Assembly: GCA_025267735.1 (NCBI GenBank)
Contig: CM046304.1
Span: 15,252,001-15,316,000 of the forward strand
DNA length: 64,000 nucleotides
Reading direction: 5' to 3'
From: Mactra quadrangularis
Lineage: Eukaryota; Mollusca; Bivalvia; Venerida; Mactridae
Shown here: piece by piece, positions 37,607-48,900 of the stretch
Numbering within the stretch: position 1 is the first letter of the stretch
Layout of the letters: each line of letters opens with the position of its first letter
Position numbers and translations under genes: made by a program
The notes under the pieces: generated by a model
Told to the model about the DNA's origin: nothing
Database searches by the model: none
What the model saw: only the letters and a program-made list of their open reading frames with translations

Positions 37607-37696
37607 CCGAGAATATTGATAACCCTTTGGTACGAGAAAGGAATCTGATGCATGTATGCATCCAGTCTTCCCCCAGGGTTATCAAGATTCTCGAGC
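37607..37696. repeat. Two isolated half-copies of the hairpin element
   Basis: GAGAATATTGATAACCCTTT followed by GGTACGAGAA (37609-37638) and GGGTTATCAAGATTCTCGAG (37676-37695) are single arms in opposite orientation, separated by about 35 bp of unrelated sequence. Confidence 0.55.
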
Positions 37697-38321
37697 TATG
37701 GTATGATGCCATCAATCTGCTGGTATGCATCGATCTACATTAGCATTTAAAGCAACTGAACGAACATGAATTATAATTCATGCGAATACATGAATAAATA
37801 AGCATACATTTGTCTAGTTCATAGAAAGATGTTGTTGGAAAAGAACGCCTGGTGCCAAGAGCCAGGGGTGTCGTAATTGAGGGGGGCCTCAGGGGGGAGG
37901 GTCAAGAGGGAATGTGCTCCGTAGATGGAGGTGGATTTTTGTTAATTTTTTTATGTCAAAGTCAGTGTTCAGTGTGCTTTAAAATACGCTATATAAAGAG
38001 ACTTAAATCTATCTAAAATTCTGTTTATTATCAATTCCTACTGTCTACAAAGTCAATTAATGCATGTCTGTTCGTAAATTTACATATTTAATATAATGCA
38101 ATCCAGATATGTATATTAATTTAATTCCATGATTTCAGAAGATCATTCTTGCAATTCTTACGACTAAAACACATTTCCGACGAGGATCTAAGATTTTAAG
38201 CAGACTAACAAGTTTCGTTACCAAAGTAGGCCTATAATCATCTGTACATGTATGAGTTTGAATTTCTTAATGTAGCTCTGACGTGCATGTCATGATTTAC
38301 ATAGTTACATACATGTATACT

Positions 38322-38510
38322 TTACATAGTAGGTTCTGTTAGAAGGATTTGCTCCTGTGACACCAGCTCTTGTTCTTCTTCGTCGTCATAATTCAGGTTA
38401 AGACCAGTAACCATAGTTGCTTTGTAATTGTATTTTATGTTCTGATCAATATTACATTTACTTTTTCGTAAGAATGATTTACCTTGATCCGAGAAAATAG
38501 AATAATACTC
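38322..38510 (-). CDS. Possible terminal coding exon, unidentified
   Basis: The minus strand is open for about 65 codons up to TAA at 38324-38322. The peptide includes FSDQGKSFLRKSKC and an acidic tail, NYDDEEEQELVSQEQILL, ending LTEPTM. This composition is unlike translated AT-rich DNA and resembles a cytoplasmic C-terminal tail. In-frame stops occur just upstream of about 38530, so an acceptor would have to lie near 38505-38525. No upstream exon or family was recognised, so it may be a pseudogene piece or chance. Confidence 0.2.
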   Translation of the reverse strand, partial: EYYSIFSDQGKSFLRKSKCNIDQNIKYNYKATMVTGLNLNYDDEEEQELVSQEQILLTEPTM

Positions 38511-38909
38511 AAAATTATAATATACTGCTTGCTTTTATCCGAGGGATGCGTTCTAAAGTGTTATTTAAAATTGGCTTCGTTGGAATCGTTTCCCGTTTCC
38601 CCAATCTTTTGCCTCATACCAATTATAACGACTCCATTGCAGGTAAGACCATGTTTAAATATTAAGTAACCAAATGACTTTTGGGGAGTTGCCTCTTGGA
38701 TTAGCCTTAGAGAACATGCACGAAGCATAGCGTCATTAATTAACGGATAGACATTGTTGTTTTTAGAAGGAAATTGAAAATAATCTAGTTTTAGCTTGTT
38801 TTAAAGTGCTCAGATTTATATCATTGACATGCAAGCAATCACAATTTAAGTCTTGGAAGGGCACCCCTGACAAACTCATCACACCAGTGCCCCCCCCCCC
38901 CCGAACATC

Positions 38910-39012
38910 ATTCGGAACGATCATGGCGATCATCTACGATGATATACCCGCCAATGACGTAGAATATATCCGCAGTTTATCTGCGTAGAAGATCGCCGAG
39001 GTAGTTCCGAAT
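38910..39012. repeat. Palindromic MITE, 103 bp
   Basis: The 29-nt arms match at 24 of 29 positions: ATTCGGAACGATCATGGCG at the left and CGCCGAGGTAGTTCCGAAT at the right. It directly abuts the next transposon at 39012. Confidence 0.65.
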
Positions 39013-39070
39013 AGGGCTGTCATTGATCGAACATTTTGTATAATCGATAAATCGAAAGGCAAGTATCAAG

Positions 39071-39516
39071 GGCGGATCCAGGATTTTTTTTCTAGAGGGG
39101 GGGGTTCAGAATTTTTCTAGGGGGGTCCAAACTTTCGAACCACATTAACATTACACGTTGTTTAGAATATGTCATTATTTTCCATGTATATGCTTATATT
39201 AGCTGTAATTTGATTTAACTTATGTACTCTGTGATAGTCGGTTAAAAAGCTTTTATAGCTTATGTTTCTTGTTATTATATCTTGCCGACTGTAAATAAAA
39301 TTTACTTACTTACTTACTTACTTACTTGCAGAATAATTCAACATATTGATGATAAAAACTACATTACCATTAAATCTATATTAATCACCGAGAAAAAATG
39401 CTGCATAATACTTAAAAATGACTTTCAGTCAAGAAATACACTAATAGAAAGGTACGTTTTGGAAATTCTGGGGGGGGGGGGGGGTCCGGACACCCCCCCT
39501 GACCCCCCCGCCTATG
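39071..39516 (+). mobile_element. GGCGGATCC-type MITE, copy 4, with internal insertion
   Basis: The left end is GGCGGATCCAGGATTTTTTT, followed by the shared core and a right end of G-run, C-run and CCGCCTATGAG. Positions 39158-39325 are foreign: a retroposon 3' tail ending in TACT repeats. Confidence 0.7.
39158..39325 (+). mobile_element. Retroposon 3' end with (TACT)n tail
   Basis: CTTGCCGACTGTAAATAAAA is followed by TTTACTTACTTACTTACTTA. A poly(A)-signal-like AATAAA next to a short tandem tail is typical of non-LTR retroposon 3' ends. It breaks the MITE core between CACATTA and TTGCAGAATAA. Confidence 0.5.
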
Positions 39517-39896
39517 AGTATATAGATGGTAATCGATATATCCAGTCAGACAGGGAGTGTAAGAAAAGCCGCTAAAATATAATATATGATGCCCTAATGA
39601 TGTTATGCATGATGATAAACTTGTAGTTTCAGACATGAAACAAACTGTATTTTCTTGCTTTTCAAACTAAACGGAAAACATAATAGCTTCGTATCGATAT
39701 TCCAAATTGCGAATCGATATCGGATCGTCTGTCAATAATCGGTGATACATCGATATCGCGATTTCCAATGACGGTCCTATAATTCCCGAAATGCCCGAAC
39801 ATCTTATCATTCGCAGTTAATAATGAACCGTAGATTGTCTTTTTTGGTCCGCAGTTTGGCCGTTTCTAAGTTTCTTCTTTATCATCAACCAACAAA

Positions 39897-39947
39897 ATGG
39901 AGGAAAAGGACCCAAATTGCAATCCAATGCAGCCGTTGCTAGAAGGG
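39897..39947 (+). CDS. ZDHHC17: ZDHHC17 exon 1 (coding part)
   Basis: Residues 1-17, [17 protein letters not shown], ending at the donor GTTTGT, phase 0. MQPLL resembles the VPLLHPEE region of vertebrate ZDHHC17. Confidence 0.75.
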
Positions 39948-42900
39948 GTTTGTTGACGTTTGATTTAAGTTTTCCTCATTTTTATGTATTTTCAAATGAT
40001 GTTTAATTATCATGTTTTGGAAACGAGAATTGTGTTTTACCAAATGAAACGATATATTCGGCCCTTGGACATTTCGCCCTGGACATTTTGGGCCTATTAA
40101 AAAGGCTATTTTTCTGTTAAAAACAAGAACAAAATATGTAAACTAAATTTTATTTGCTGTTATAAAGGTATACAGTCAATGTCATAGTTTCTTATATGCG
40201 TCGGAACTACGTACACTAGGATACCATCCCACATTGCAACGAGTGGTAAGCAACAACTTGAACAAGTATAATTAATTGTGAAAAAATAAGGAAATGTTTT
40301 CTTTTTTTGTTGATTTTTAGAAGGATCAAAGGGAAGTAACCAGAAAACTTAAGATTGACACTCAATTCAGTGTGGACACTATTTGTACAGAAATTCATCT
40401 GCCAAAACTCATGTGATACCTTTTCCATTATAAATATTATTGAGCTCGTGCTAATGAGAATGGAAGACTATTTTTCTTGCTGGCATTCTTTATAGCCAGT
40501 TTAATTTCCCATCTAGTACTGATATGTCTATATTAAAATATAGTCTGATGCTAATCGAACTTTTTGTTTAACTTTTCAGGGAGATGGAAGTCAAAACCCT
40601 CCTCCACCGCCCCCACCCCTTGAGCAAGCCTTACAACAACCTGGACCTGAAGACTTTAAAAACTTTGATGCTGTCCGTGCCACACAATATGGTGTCATTG
40701 AAAGAATTCAAGAACTTATTGAGAATGGTTTTGATGTAAATACCATGGATAAAGAAAATGTCAGCCTTTTACATTGGGCTGCAATTAATAACAGACTTGA
40801 TATTGTAAAGTAAGATACTTCAGTAGTCTGTAACAGTGCTCCAGCTAGACTTTGGGGAGGGCAGGGCGTTTTTAGGAAATCAGGGCACTTTTTAACGCGT
40901 GGTCGGGGTACAGTTAATTTCTGTTTTTAAAAAACAACAATAAAACAAAGTGTTTCTTAGTGTGTTATTAATTCCCTTTTATGATAATTCATACATTACC
41001 TATGACAGTCTTAATGTAATTTAGATGAAACAGAGTCTAAATTTAAGTTCTAGTCTGTGTTCATGCATGTAAGCAGTCACGGAAGAATTCAAAAGTGTCT
41101 TTTGTGGACAGGTGTTCTCTATGTACAGGTTCGAGGGGACATGTGTCATAAAATGTTAACTGTGCTAAGTGCTTCCTGGGCATTAGCCTGTCAAACTCCA
41201 AAATATAAACAATTGTTCTAAGTTCACAATAAGCTTTGCAATAGCTCTACTACTTTTACCACTTTTACTTAATCTAATTACATAACCCTTATTGCTTATG
41301 TTAAAATTGTGTTCCTTTGGCATTTTGGTCAACTCAATTAAGGTTTTAATGTGCATATCAGGGCTCTACATATTTTTGGTAGAAGTCACTGTTTTCAGCC
41401 CATTTTAAGTTTAAGTTGTAAGTCTTGAAGTTATGTCAAGTAAATTGAATGTATTCTACCTATTAACTCATGTATCCGAAATTATGCATATCCGAAAAGG
41501 TGTCTACTTTTGTAAAAGTTAGATGATCAAAATTAATAAATTTATGATTGTAGTAGATATTATTACATTTAAATAATCAAATTGTTTTATTCACACATTA
41601 GTATGGTGTATATGATTCAAAAGAGATCCAGGAAAATAAGAACAAAAATCGTCAGTCACGTTCGAAAATTATTGAGGACGAATGCAGTACTGTTGACATT
41701 TTAAAACTTCTAATGAACGGTCTAATCAACTAAATAATGAAAAAAAAAAAATTTCAAATGAACAGTAATGTAATTTCTTCGTATGATGACTTCATGATTC
41801 GGAAATTAAATGTAAAATTTGATATATTTTATACAATATATTTACGTACGGAAAAGTCCGGAATTGGACTTTACCATATCCTCAGACGAATAAAGAGAGT
41901 TGATTGTTAACTTATATTTAGATAATGTTTCACTGATAAGCTGCTAATAAGTAACAATTAATGTGTGAAAAACTAATTACACACACCTCCGATGTTATTA
42001 TACAGGATGACGCTAATCCCCATGTTTAACAGATTAACAAAGTCTATTGTCATTAACAATGACGTAAACAACAGACGAATTTATTCGTGTAGGTATGATT
42101 ATAACCGATAATGATCTTTGAATTTTATGATTTTCGATTTTCTTGGGTAAAAAATACGGCAGGCGTATTGAAAAAGGGCAGGGCGTCAGGTTTTAAGGGC
42201 AGGGCGTGGCGCCCTGCTGAAAAGGGCTAGCTGGAGCACTGTGTAATTTATGTTTCAAACTCAGAATAATTAAAAACCAGTAACTTAAGGCACAAGTCAT
42301 TTGGAACCCCTACCCTCTCATTCCAGGATAAACCAGGGACAATTATCCCAGCGAACCCCTGGTAAAGTCTCCACCCTGCAGAAAAGGAACCTTGGAATGG
42401 TAAAATACTGTAAAAATATTCATGCCCTATGGGGATGTCAATGTCTATTTCAAAGACTTGACACATCACTACACATATGATCCTAGATAACTCTCTCAAC
42501 TCTTGGAAAAACTTGGCTATAACCCATACATAATTTTGTTTCCATGAATCTCAAATTGGTTCCCTCGTCAGGGCTAGCTCTGGCTTTTTTTTTCTTTGAG
42601 CCAATTTTCGTGACAAAATTTAAGTCGCGACAAAAAATATAGTCGCAACAAAGAACTTGAATAGGAGCTTTTCCTTGTCTCATTGGATGATGATATGAAT
42701 AGCTGAACATACCTAGTTCTCTATGAAAACACATGTTCAATGACAATGACTTTGTTGTTTACTTAAATATTTGATAAATAATTCTATGCTTTTGTCTATT
42801 TATGACAGCATATTTCTATATGTTTTAATAGCATTTTGTACACTGAAGACCTTTCACATGTCTGTTGAAAGCCAAAATGTCATACATATAATCAGATTAT

Positions 42901-45900
42901 ACAGCACCTTTTGATACCCACTATCAGCATGTTTTGTGCTCTTTGATTTGTACTATACATAAGCATTAAAACAAGAATGGTTAAAACTGATGTTTTAGAA
43001 ATAGAACCAATGCCTATGATTAAGATAAACATAACTGACATTATCATTAATATTGTTAACAATTCAGACATAACATGAATTTCTGGTAAAATTGACTAAT
43101 GTACTTGTATTCTTATAAAGCAGTGTACATTATTGATGATGAAAAAGAAATTTACAAGTGAAAATGCAATAGTAACGTATTTTCGCGACCCCACGAAAAT
43201 GATTAAGACTCTCAGTGATATAACGTAGATCGACGTAGGTTCTGTACGTCTAAAAGCATTATATCTAGTTGTCCTATTCATTTGATTGTTGCGTTGTAAA
43301 CGTACAATCAAATTTGTGTATTTAAAACGCTTGCAAATACGAATTTCGCTGATATTTGACCCGACGATAGCGCTTGCTTTTTAATAAATATGCGACATTC
43401 GGCTCTTGCGCGGTAATGACGTAAGGCTCGTTCTTGGCAGAATCATAACAAAAAATGAAATCAAATACATGTTGATAATACGATCAATCAACGGTTAAAA
43501 AAAAACGCAAATTATAAGGCCTCTCAGACAAAATGTTATTACATTTAAAACTGTTAAATTTTCTCAATTATTTAGAATTAATTGTGATAATTATCCTACT
43601 TACCAGCTAATTTTTTAATTACCCTTTGCAAACTTGATGTGTAATAATGTTAGCTTTGTTAAATCTATCGCTTTAATCGATGTAAAAATTTTGAATCGTT
43701 AAAGAAATCAAGACCTCGCGACTTTTGGAGGTATTTTAAAACACAACAACATACCAGCGCGACAAATGTACCTCTTGATGAATTTAAAAACTATTTCGAG
43801 TCAATGTTTGCGGATGTGAATCGCACTTATCACGAAAATTCCGAGCATTTCAACAATTCGCATGACTTTGATAACAACGAATCGTTATACGAGAACCTAA
43901 ACGTACCGATAACGTATGATGAAGTCCGTAAGGCCATACAAAAAATGAAAACTAATAAATCACCCGGAGAAGATAAGTTATTGAATGAGTATTTTATAGA
44001 AGCTAGTGACATTTTAGCCGGTCATTTAACGGAAATTTTCAATAAGATTCTCGACCAAGGCGTATATCCAGAGGCTTGGACCCGCGGTGTTATTATACCA
44101 TTATTTAAGAAGGGAGGTAACTACTACGATGTGTCTGGGTACAGGGGGATAACTCTTCTAAGTAATTTTGGTAAATTATTTTCATGTATATTAAATAAAC
44201 GCATATCTGACTGGGCGGAACAAAACGTGGCTATATCAGACGCACAGTTTGGTTTCAGGCCTGGTAGATCCACCATAGATGCTGTTTTTATCTTACAGTC
44301 GTTAATACAAAAACTAATAGGGGAAAACAAAAGACTATACTGTAGTTTTATTGATCTTAAACGTTGTTTTGATTCAATTTATCGACATGCCTTATGGTGG
44401 AAACTTCATAAATATGGTTTAAATGGGAAAATTTTGCGGATTATTCGAAATATGTACCAGTCTGTCAAATCATGCGTTAAATATTGTGATAACTACTCAG
44501 ATTATTTTGATATTTCCGTCGGTCTTCGCCAGGGTGAAATTTTATCACCCATATTATTTTCTCTCTTTGTCGAAGATTTAGAACTGTTTTTACAAGATAG
44601 ATTAGAGAGTGGCTTAACTTTAAATGATATTTGTATTATATTACTTTTGTTCGCAGATGACATGGTCATTCTCGGTCTGACCCCCGAAGGTTTACAACTA
44701 TCATTAGATAAATTACACGAGTATTGCTCTACATGGGGGTTAGAAGTTAACGTACAAAAAACCAAAATAGTTGTTTTTCGAAAACGAGGTAGTGTAAATT
44801 TACATGAACGATGGAGCTATGGAAATGAAAATATTGAAATTGTCGACAATTTTAATTATCTGGGGGTAACACTTAATTACAAGGGAAGTTTCGATCTAAA
44901 TACTCAAACATTGTACGGGAAGGGTTTAAAAGCCATGAATGTTTTGATATCAAACCTCAAACGGTATGAGACCAAGCCAAAGGTGGCTTTACTATTATTT
45001 GATGCTTTTGTTTCTTCCGTCATAACGTTCGGTTGCGAAATATGGGGTTTTACTAAGTCTAAGCAACTCGAGACATTACATTTGAAATTTTGTAAAACAA
45101 TACTAGGCGTTAAACAAACGAGTTGTAATGTAAGTGTCTATGGCGAACTAGGTCGTTTCCCACTACATATAAACCGATTTGTACGAATTTTAAAATATTG
45201 GTATAAATTATGTTATAGTGATAACATTATTATTAAATCTATTGTTGAATCATCGCTTGATGACGTAAATAAAGGCCATGTTAATTGGTTTAGCAATGTA
45301 AAAAAATTATTAGAAAAATATGGATTTCTACATATTTGGCATAATCCATATTCTATAAATATCAAACAATTTATACCCATATTTAAACAGAGGCTTTTTG
45401 ACGAGTTTTTACAATCATGGTACAGTAAAAAAGAATCCAGTAGTTCTCTAAAACTCTACAATTCTATTAAAGACTCTTTTTGTTTGGAAACATACTTGAA
45501 TACAATTATATCTCGAAAATATAGAACATATCTCACAAAACTACATATATCTGGCCTTAATTTAAGAATTCAGACAGGTCGTTACTCAAACAACAGAGTC
45601 GAACGAAATCAGCGATTTTGCCAAATTTGTAATTCAATAGACGTCGAAGACGAGTTTCATTTTATTTTTAAGTGTCCTATGTATGACCATATTCGAAAAG
45701 ATTACATAAAGAAGTTTTATAGAACTAAACCGAGTATGTTCAAATTCATTAATCTTTTAAACAATAGTAATAAATCAGAATTAATTTCTCTTGCGAAATA
45801 TATAGAAGAAGCTCTAATAATTCGAAATAATGTATTAACCTAAATCAATTACTTTAAATAAATGTAAATATATTACAAAGTTACATATTATAATAGTTCT

Positions 45901-48900
45901 GTTTTGATACTTTCCTATTACATCAATACTTGATGTGTATATTGTCATTGTCTATATGTTGTATTTATCTTTTGATTTAAATGTAATATAATCAGACATT
46001 TATCTGATATTATGTCTCTATGTTTGTCATTGTCATTGTATTATCTTGTTCACCCGTGTCATTGTAATTTTGTCATGTCTTGTATTATTGTAATATTTTC
46101 ACGTCATTGAAATTTTGTGATGTTGTCTTATCATGTTATGATCGTTTTGATTGTGATGTAAGCATTGTATTGTTATAATTGTTAATCACTAGAAACTGTA
46201 TAGTTTTTGTGAATAAATGTATGTTCTGTTCTGTTCTGTTCTGTTCTGTTCTGTTCTGTTAAAAATAGAAAGTGCAATGTGACCTTGTTATTTTTGGAAA
46301 ACGTGTTTATAATGTCATCAATTTTGACCTTTCTTTGTTTAAAAAGAATAGATCTTAAGAAATTCATTTTCATCAAATTATTTGTTTCTGCTACCGAACT
46401 TTTTGTAAATATTATTTTACAAGATGTATACCTGTTCTATGCACGCACAAAAGTCGAAATTTTCTTTCAATTAATTTTTTTAAACAAAAAACGATCACTA
46501 TTACGTAGATTGTACGGCCAATACGGGCGTTAAACACTATGACGTAATTTATAATTATTGGATCATAAAAGTGTCACTTTGTTGATTGTATATGCGACCA
46601 CCTAGTGTGAATGATAGCTAATTATCGATTTTAGAGCCTTACACAATACTTGAGATGATAAATTATGAGACAACGCACATCCGGGTTCTGATTTGGCGAA
46701 AATACGATTTTTAACGATTTTCGCCAAATTTGATTTTTTTGAGCCAAATTTTATAAATTGTCGCCAATGGCTCAAATGGCGATCGGCAGCGCGAGCCCTG
46801 CCTCGTTATTTTTCTTTACAATCTGTATAATTGTAGTTATACATGTAATGAAATAATTTTGTCTTTTTACAGGTATTTTATGTCTAAGGGTGCCATAGTT
46901 GACAGATTTGGTGGGGATTTGAATTCAACACCTTTACACTGGGCTACAAGGTATATAGAATTCAAGAATAATAGCTTAACTTAAAACTTTGCTGAGTTTA
47001 TAACAACTAGAAACTGTTGTTGTGGTATTGATTTCTGATCTTTAACCGTTTATCATGGTGATTAAACTGCTTAAACAGTTTCCCTGGTCAGTCTGGTCTA
47101 CTCTTCCAGTAGAGCTTGCTATATACCTGCCTTTTAAAGAAATGCTGTCCTGTTGAAAATATTCTAGAGATATTATAAGTTGCTGTGACGAGAGACTGTA
47201 CACATAACACTTAGTAGGAATCCAGTGCACACTTACCTCTGAACTGTATCGCTAGTACATAAGTTATTGTGATACAATCACTTTTAGGTCATTAATGGCC
47301 ATAAACATATATTACATAAAAGTATTAACTTATATTATATATGTTTATAAAACAAACACAAAATTTAAGAGGGCATTGTTTCTTAATTATTTAGGACTGT
47401 TACAAAGTCTGGTTAATTGTCTCTGATTCAATTTTACATTAATGGCTCTTTTTATTACATTAACATATTATTTCAGACAAGGACATTTACCAATGGTTGT
47501 TTTATTAATGTCCTATGGAGCTGATCCATCTGTCAGAGATGGGGAAGGTTAGCTTTAATTCTTAAATACAAGTTATTGTTGTAATTTCGATTGAATTCAT
47601 AGTCCAAAGTTGGATTGGACCCTTGACTTTTTAAGTTATTAGCAAATGTTCTATTGAATCACCATAAATTGATTATAGACGTTATTTAGACATTGAATTT
47701 ACATAAGCAATACATACAGCTGTATAATTATGAAAGTGTGTTAAAATCTTGTGTCTGACACCCTTAAGATTTAGTTCTTTGTTGAACAATCCAAGGTCCT
47801 TAACACCCTTACAATATTTTTTTATAGAACATGCTATTAAATGGATTCAAGTTAAGGTTCGGTACCATTTTCCTAAATTCTGTTAAAATGATCTGATGAC
47901 AAAAGTCAAAGTTTTTGGATACAAATTTTTAGTGAAAATTTAAGCATCAGACCAGGATCACTGCTAATATTACAATTTTTATCTATGAATAGATCTTATT
48001 CAGAACTGAAGTTAATGGTTTCTTCATGCAGACTTTTACATAGAAACAACAAGGTTTAATCTGTGTTGGCAACACAGTGTTGCATACTTTTTAGCAATAA
48101 TGTGTAAAATAACCTTGTTCTGAATGGATGCTTCCAGTACAAACAAACCTAATTCAGCTGGATAACCTGAGAAATCATAGTTCCCTTTAAGAACTAATCA
48201 CGACCAATCTTTAATGTGTTAAATTATTGTAGGATGTAGCTGTATACATTTAGCTTCACAATTTGGACATACTTCTATTGTGGCTTATCTTATTGCTAAA
48301 GGACAAGATGTTGATTTCGTAGATAAAAATGGTATGACACCTTTAATGTGGGCTTCATATAGAGTATTTGGGTAAGTTATTTATATTCAAGATGGATGTA
48401 CAGTTATATCACGATTATCCGAATTCCTAGGGACCAAAAATAATTTGGTTTATCCATTATTCTGGTTGAAGCAGATATTAGATGATTTCAAAATTAATAT
48501 TCAAGATTATCAAAATGATCTGGAATGAACTGAAATTTTGGTTAAATGTTATTGCAATCTGATTAAAACCCGATCTAAAATTTCCCGCTCACATACACGC
48601 TAATTTAGATCTGGCCTTTTTCAAACGAAGGTCACGTTCAGGCGACCTTTTCTCATCATAATATTCATGACGAAATTGTTATGATACATAACTTGTTTAC
48701 ATCGTCTACGTCACGCAATTTGAAATGAGCCGCCCAATTGCAGACTGTGAATAATTCCGCTGTTAAATTAGCATGAAAACTTGGTCTAAAAAAAGAAATT
48801 ACGAAATCAAAATGTGATTAATAGTGTTTTCGTCTAGATGAAAGCTACGCATTGATTGGTCGAAACAAAGTTCATCTCGATGTGACCTTCCACAGAGAAA

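Larger units (their letters stand above)
39012..39779. mobile_element. TAGGGCTGTCATTG-type DNA element, containing nested insertions
   Basis: The left end is TAGGGCTGTCATTGATCG and the right end CCAATGACGGTCCTA, in inverted orientation. ATCGATAT-rich sequence lies inside both ends. A related miniature element is at 62762-62847. A GGCGGATCC-type MITE is inserted at 39071-39516. No clear target duplication was found. Confidence 0.55.
36424..39896. other. Divergent intergenic region between PPP1R15 and ZDHHC17
   Basis: It contains two complete hairpin elements and two half copies at 37.3-37.7 kb, one weak minus-strand coding candidate (38322-38510), a palindromic MITE (38910-39012), and a nested set of transposons (39012-39779) ending about 117 bp before the ZDHHC17 ATG. 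The stretches 36430-37300 and 37750-38320 show nothing recognisable. Confidence 0.5.
43655..46261 (+). mobile_element. 5'-truncated non-LTR retrotransposon (LINE)
   Basis: The element keeps the reverse transcriptase and C-terminal part of ORF2, a 3' region with AATAAA (45857) and a (TTCTG)n tail (46222-46260). The endonuclease domain is absent. The left boundary is estimated from the first upstream in-frame stop (43660) and could lie somewhat further left. Confidence 0.8.
42569..46800. mobile_element. hAT-like element with 6-bp target duplication, split by a LINE
   Basis: The ends are CAGGGCTAGCTCTGGC and, inverted, GGCAGCGCGAGCCCTG (13 of 16 matching). Both are flanked by CCTCGT (42563-42568, 46801-46806). 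Subterminal blocks GAGCCAATTTTCG and GAGCCAAATTTTA with GTCGC motifs occur near both ends. About 2.6 kb of its length is a younger LINE. Confidence 0.7.
40810..46872 (+). other. ZDHHC17 intron 2 (6.1 kb) with nested transposons
   Basis: It contains a CAGTGCTCCAG element (40834-42241), a CAGGGCTAGC element (42569-46800) and a LINE inserted inside the latter. Little unassigned sequence remains besides 42247-42568. Confidence 0.8.

Noticed and set aside
38484..38645. A plus-strand open stretch ending at a good donor (GCAG/GTAAGA)
   Set aside because: Only about 46 codons are open, no acceptor or downstream partner was found, and it would overlap the minus-strand candidate region. Chance is the simplest explanation.
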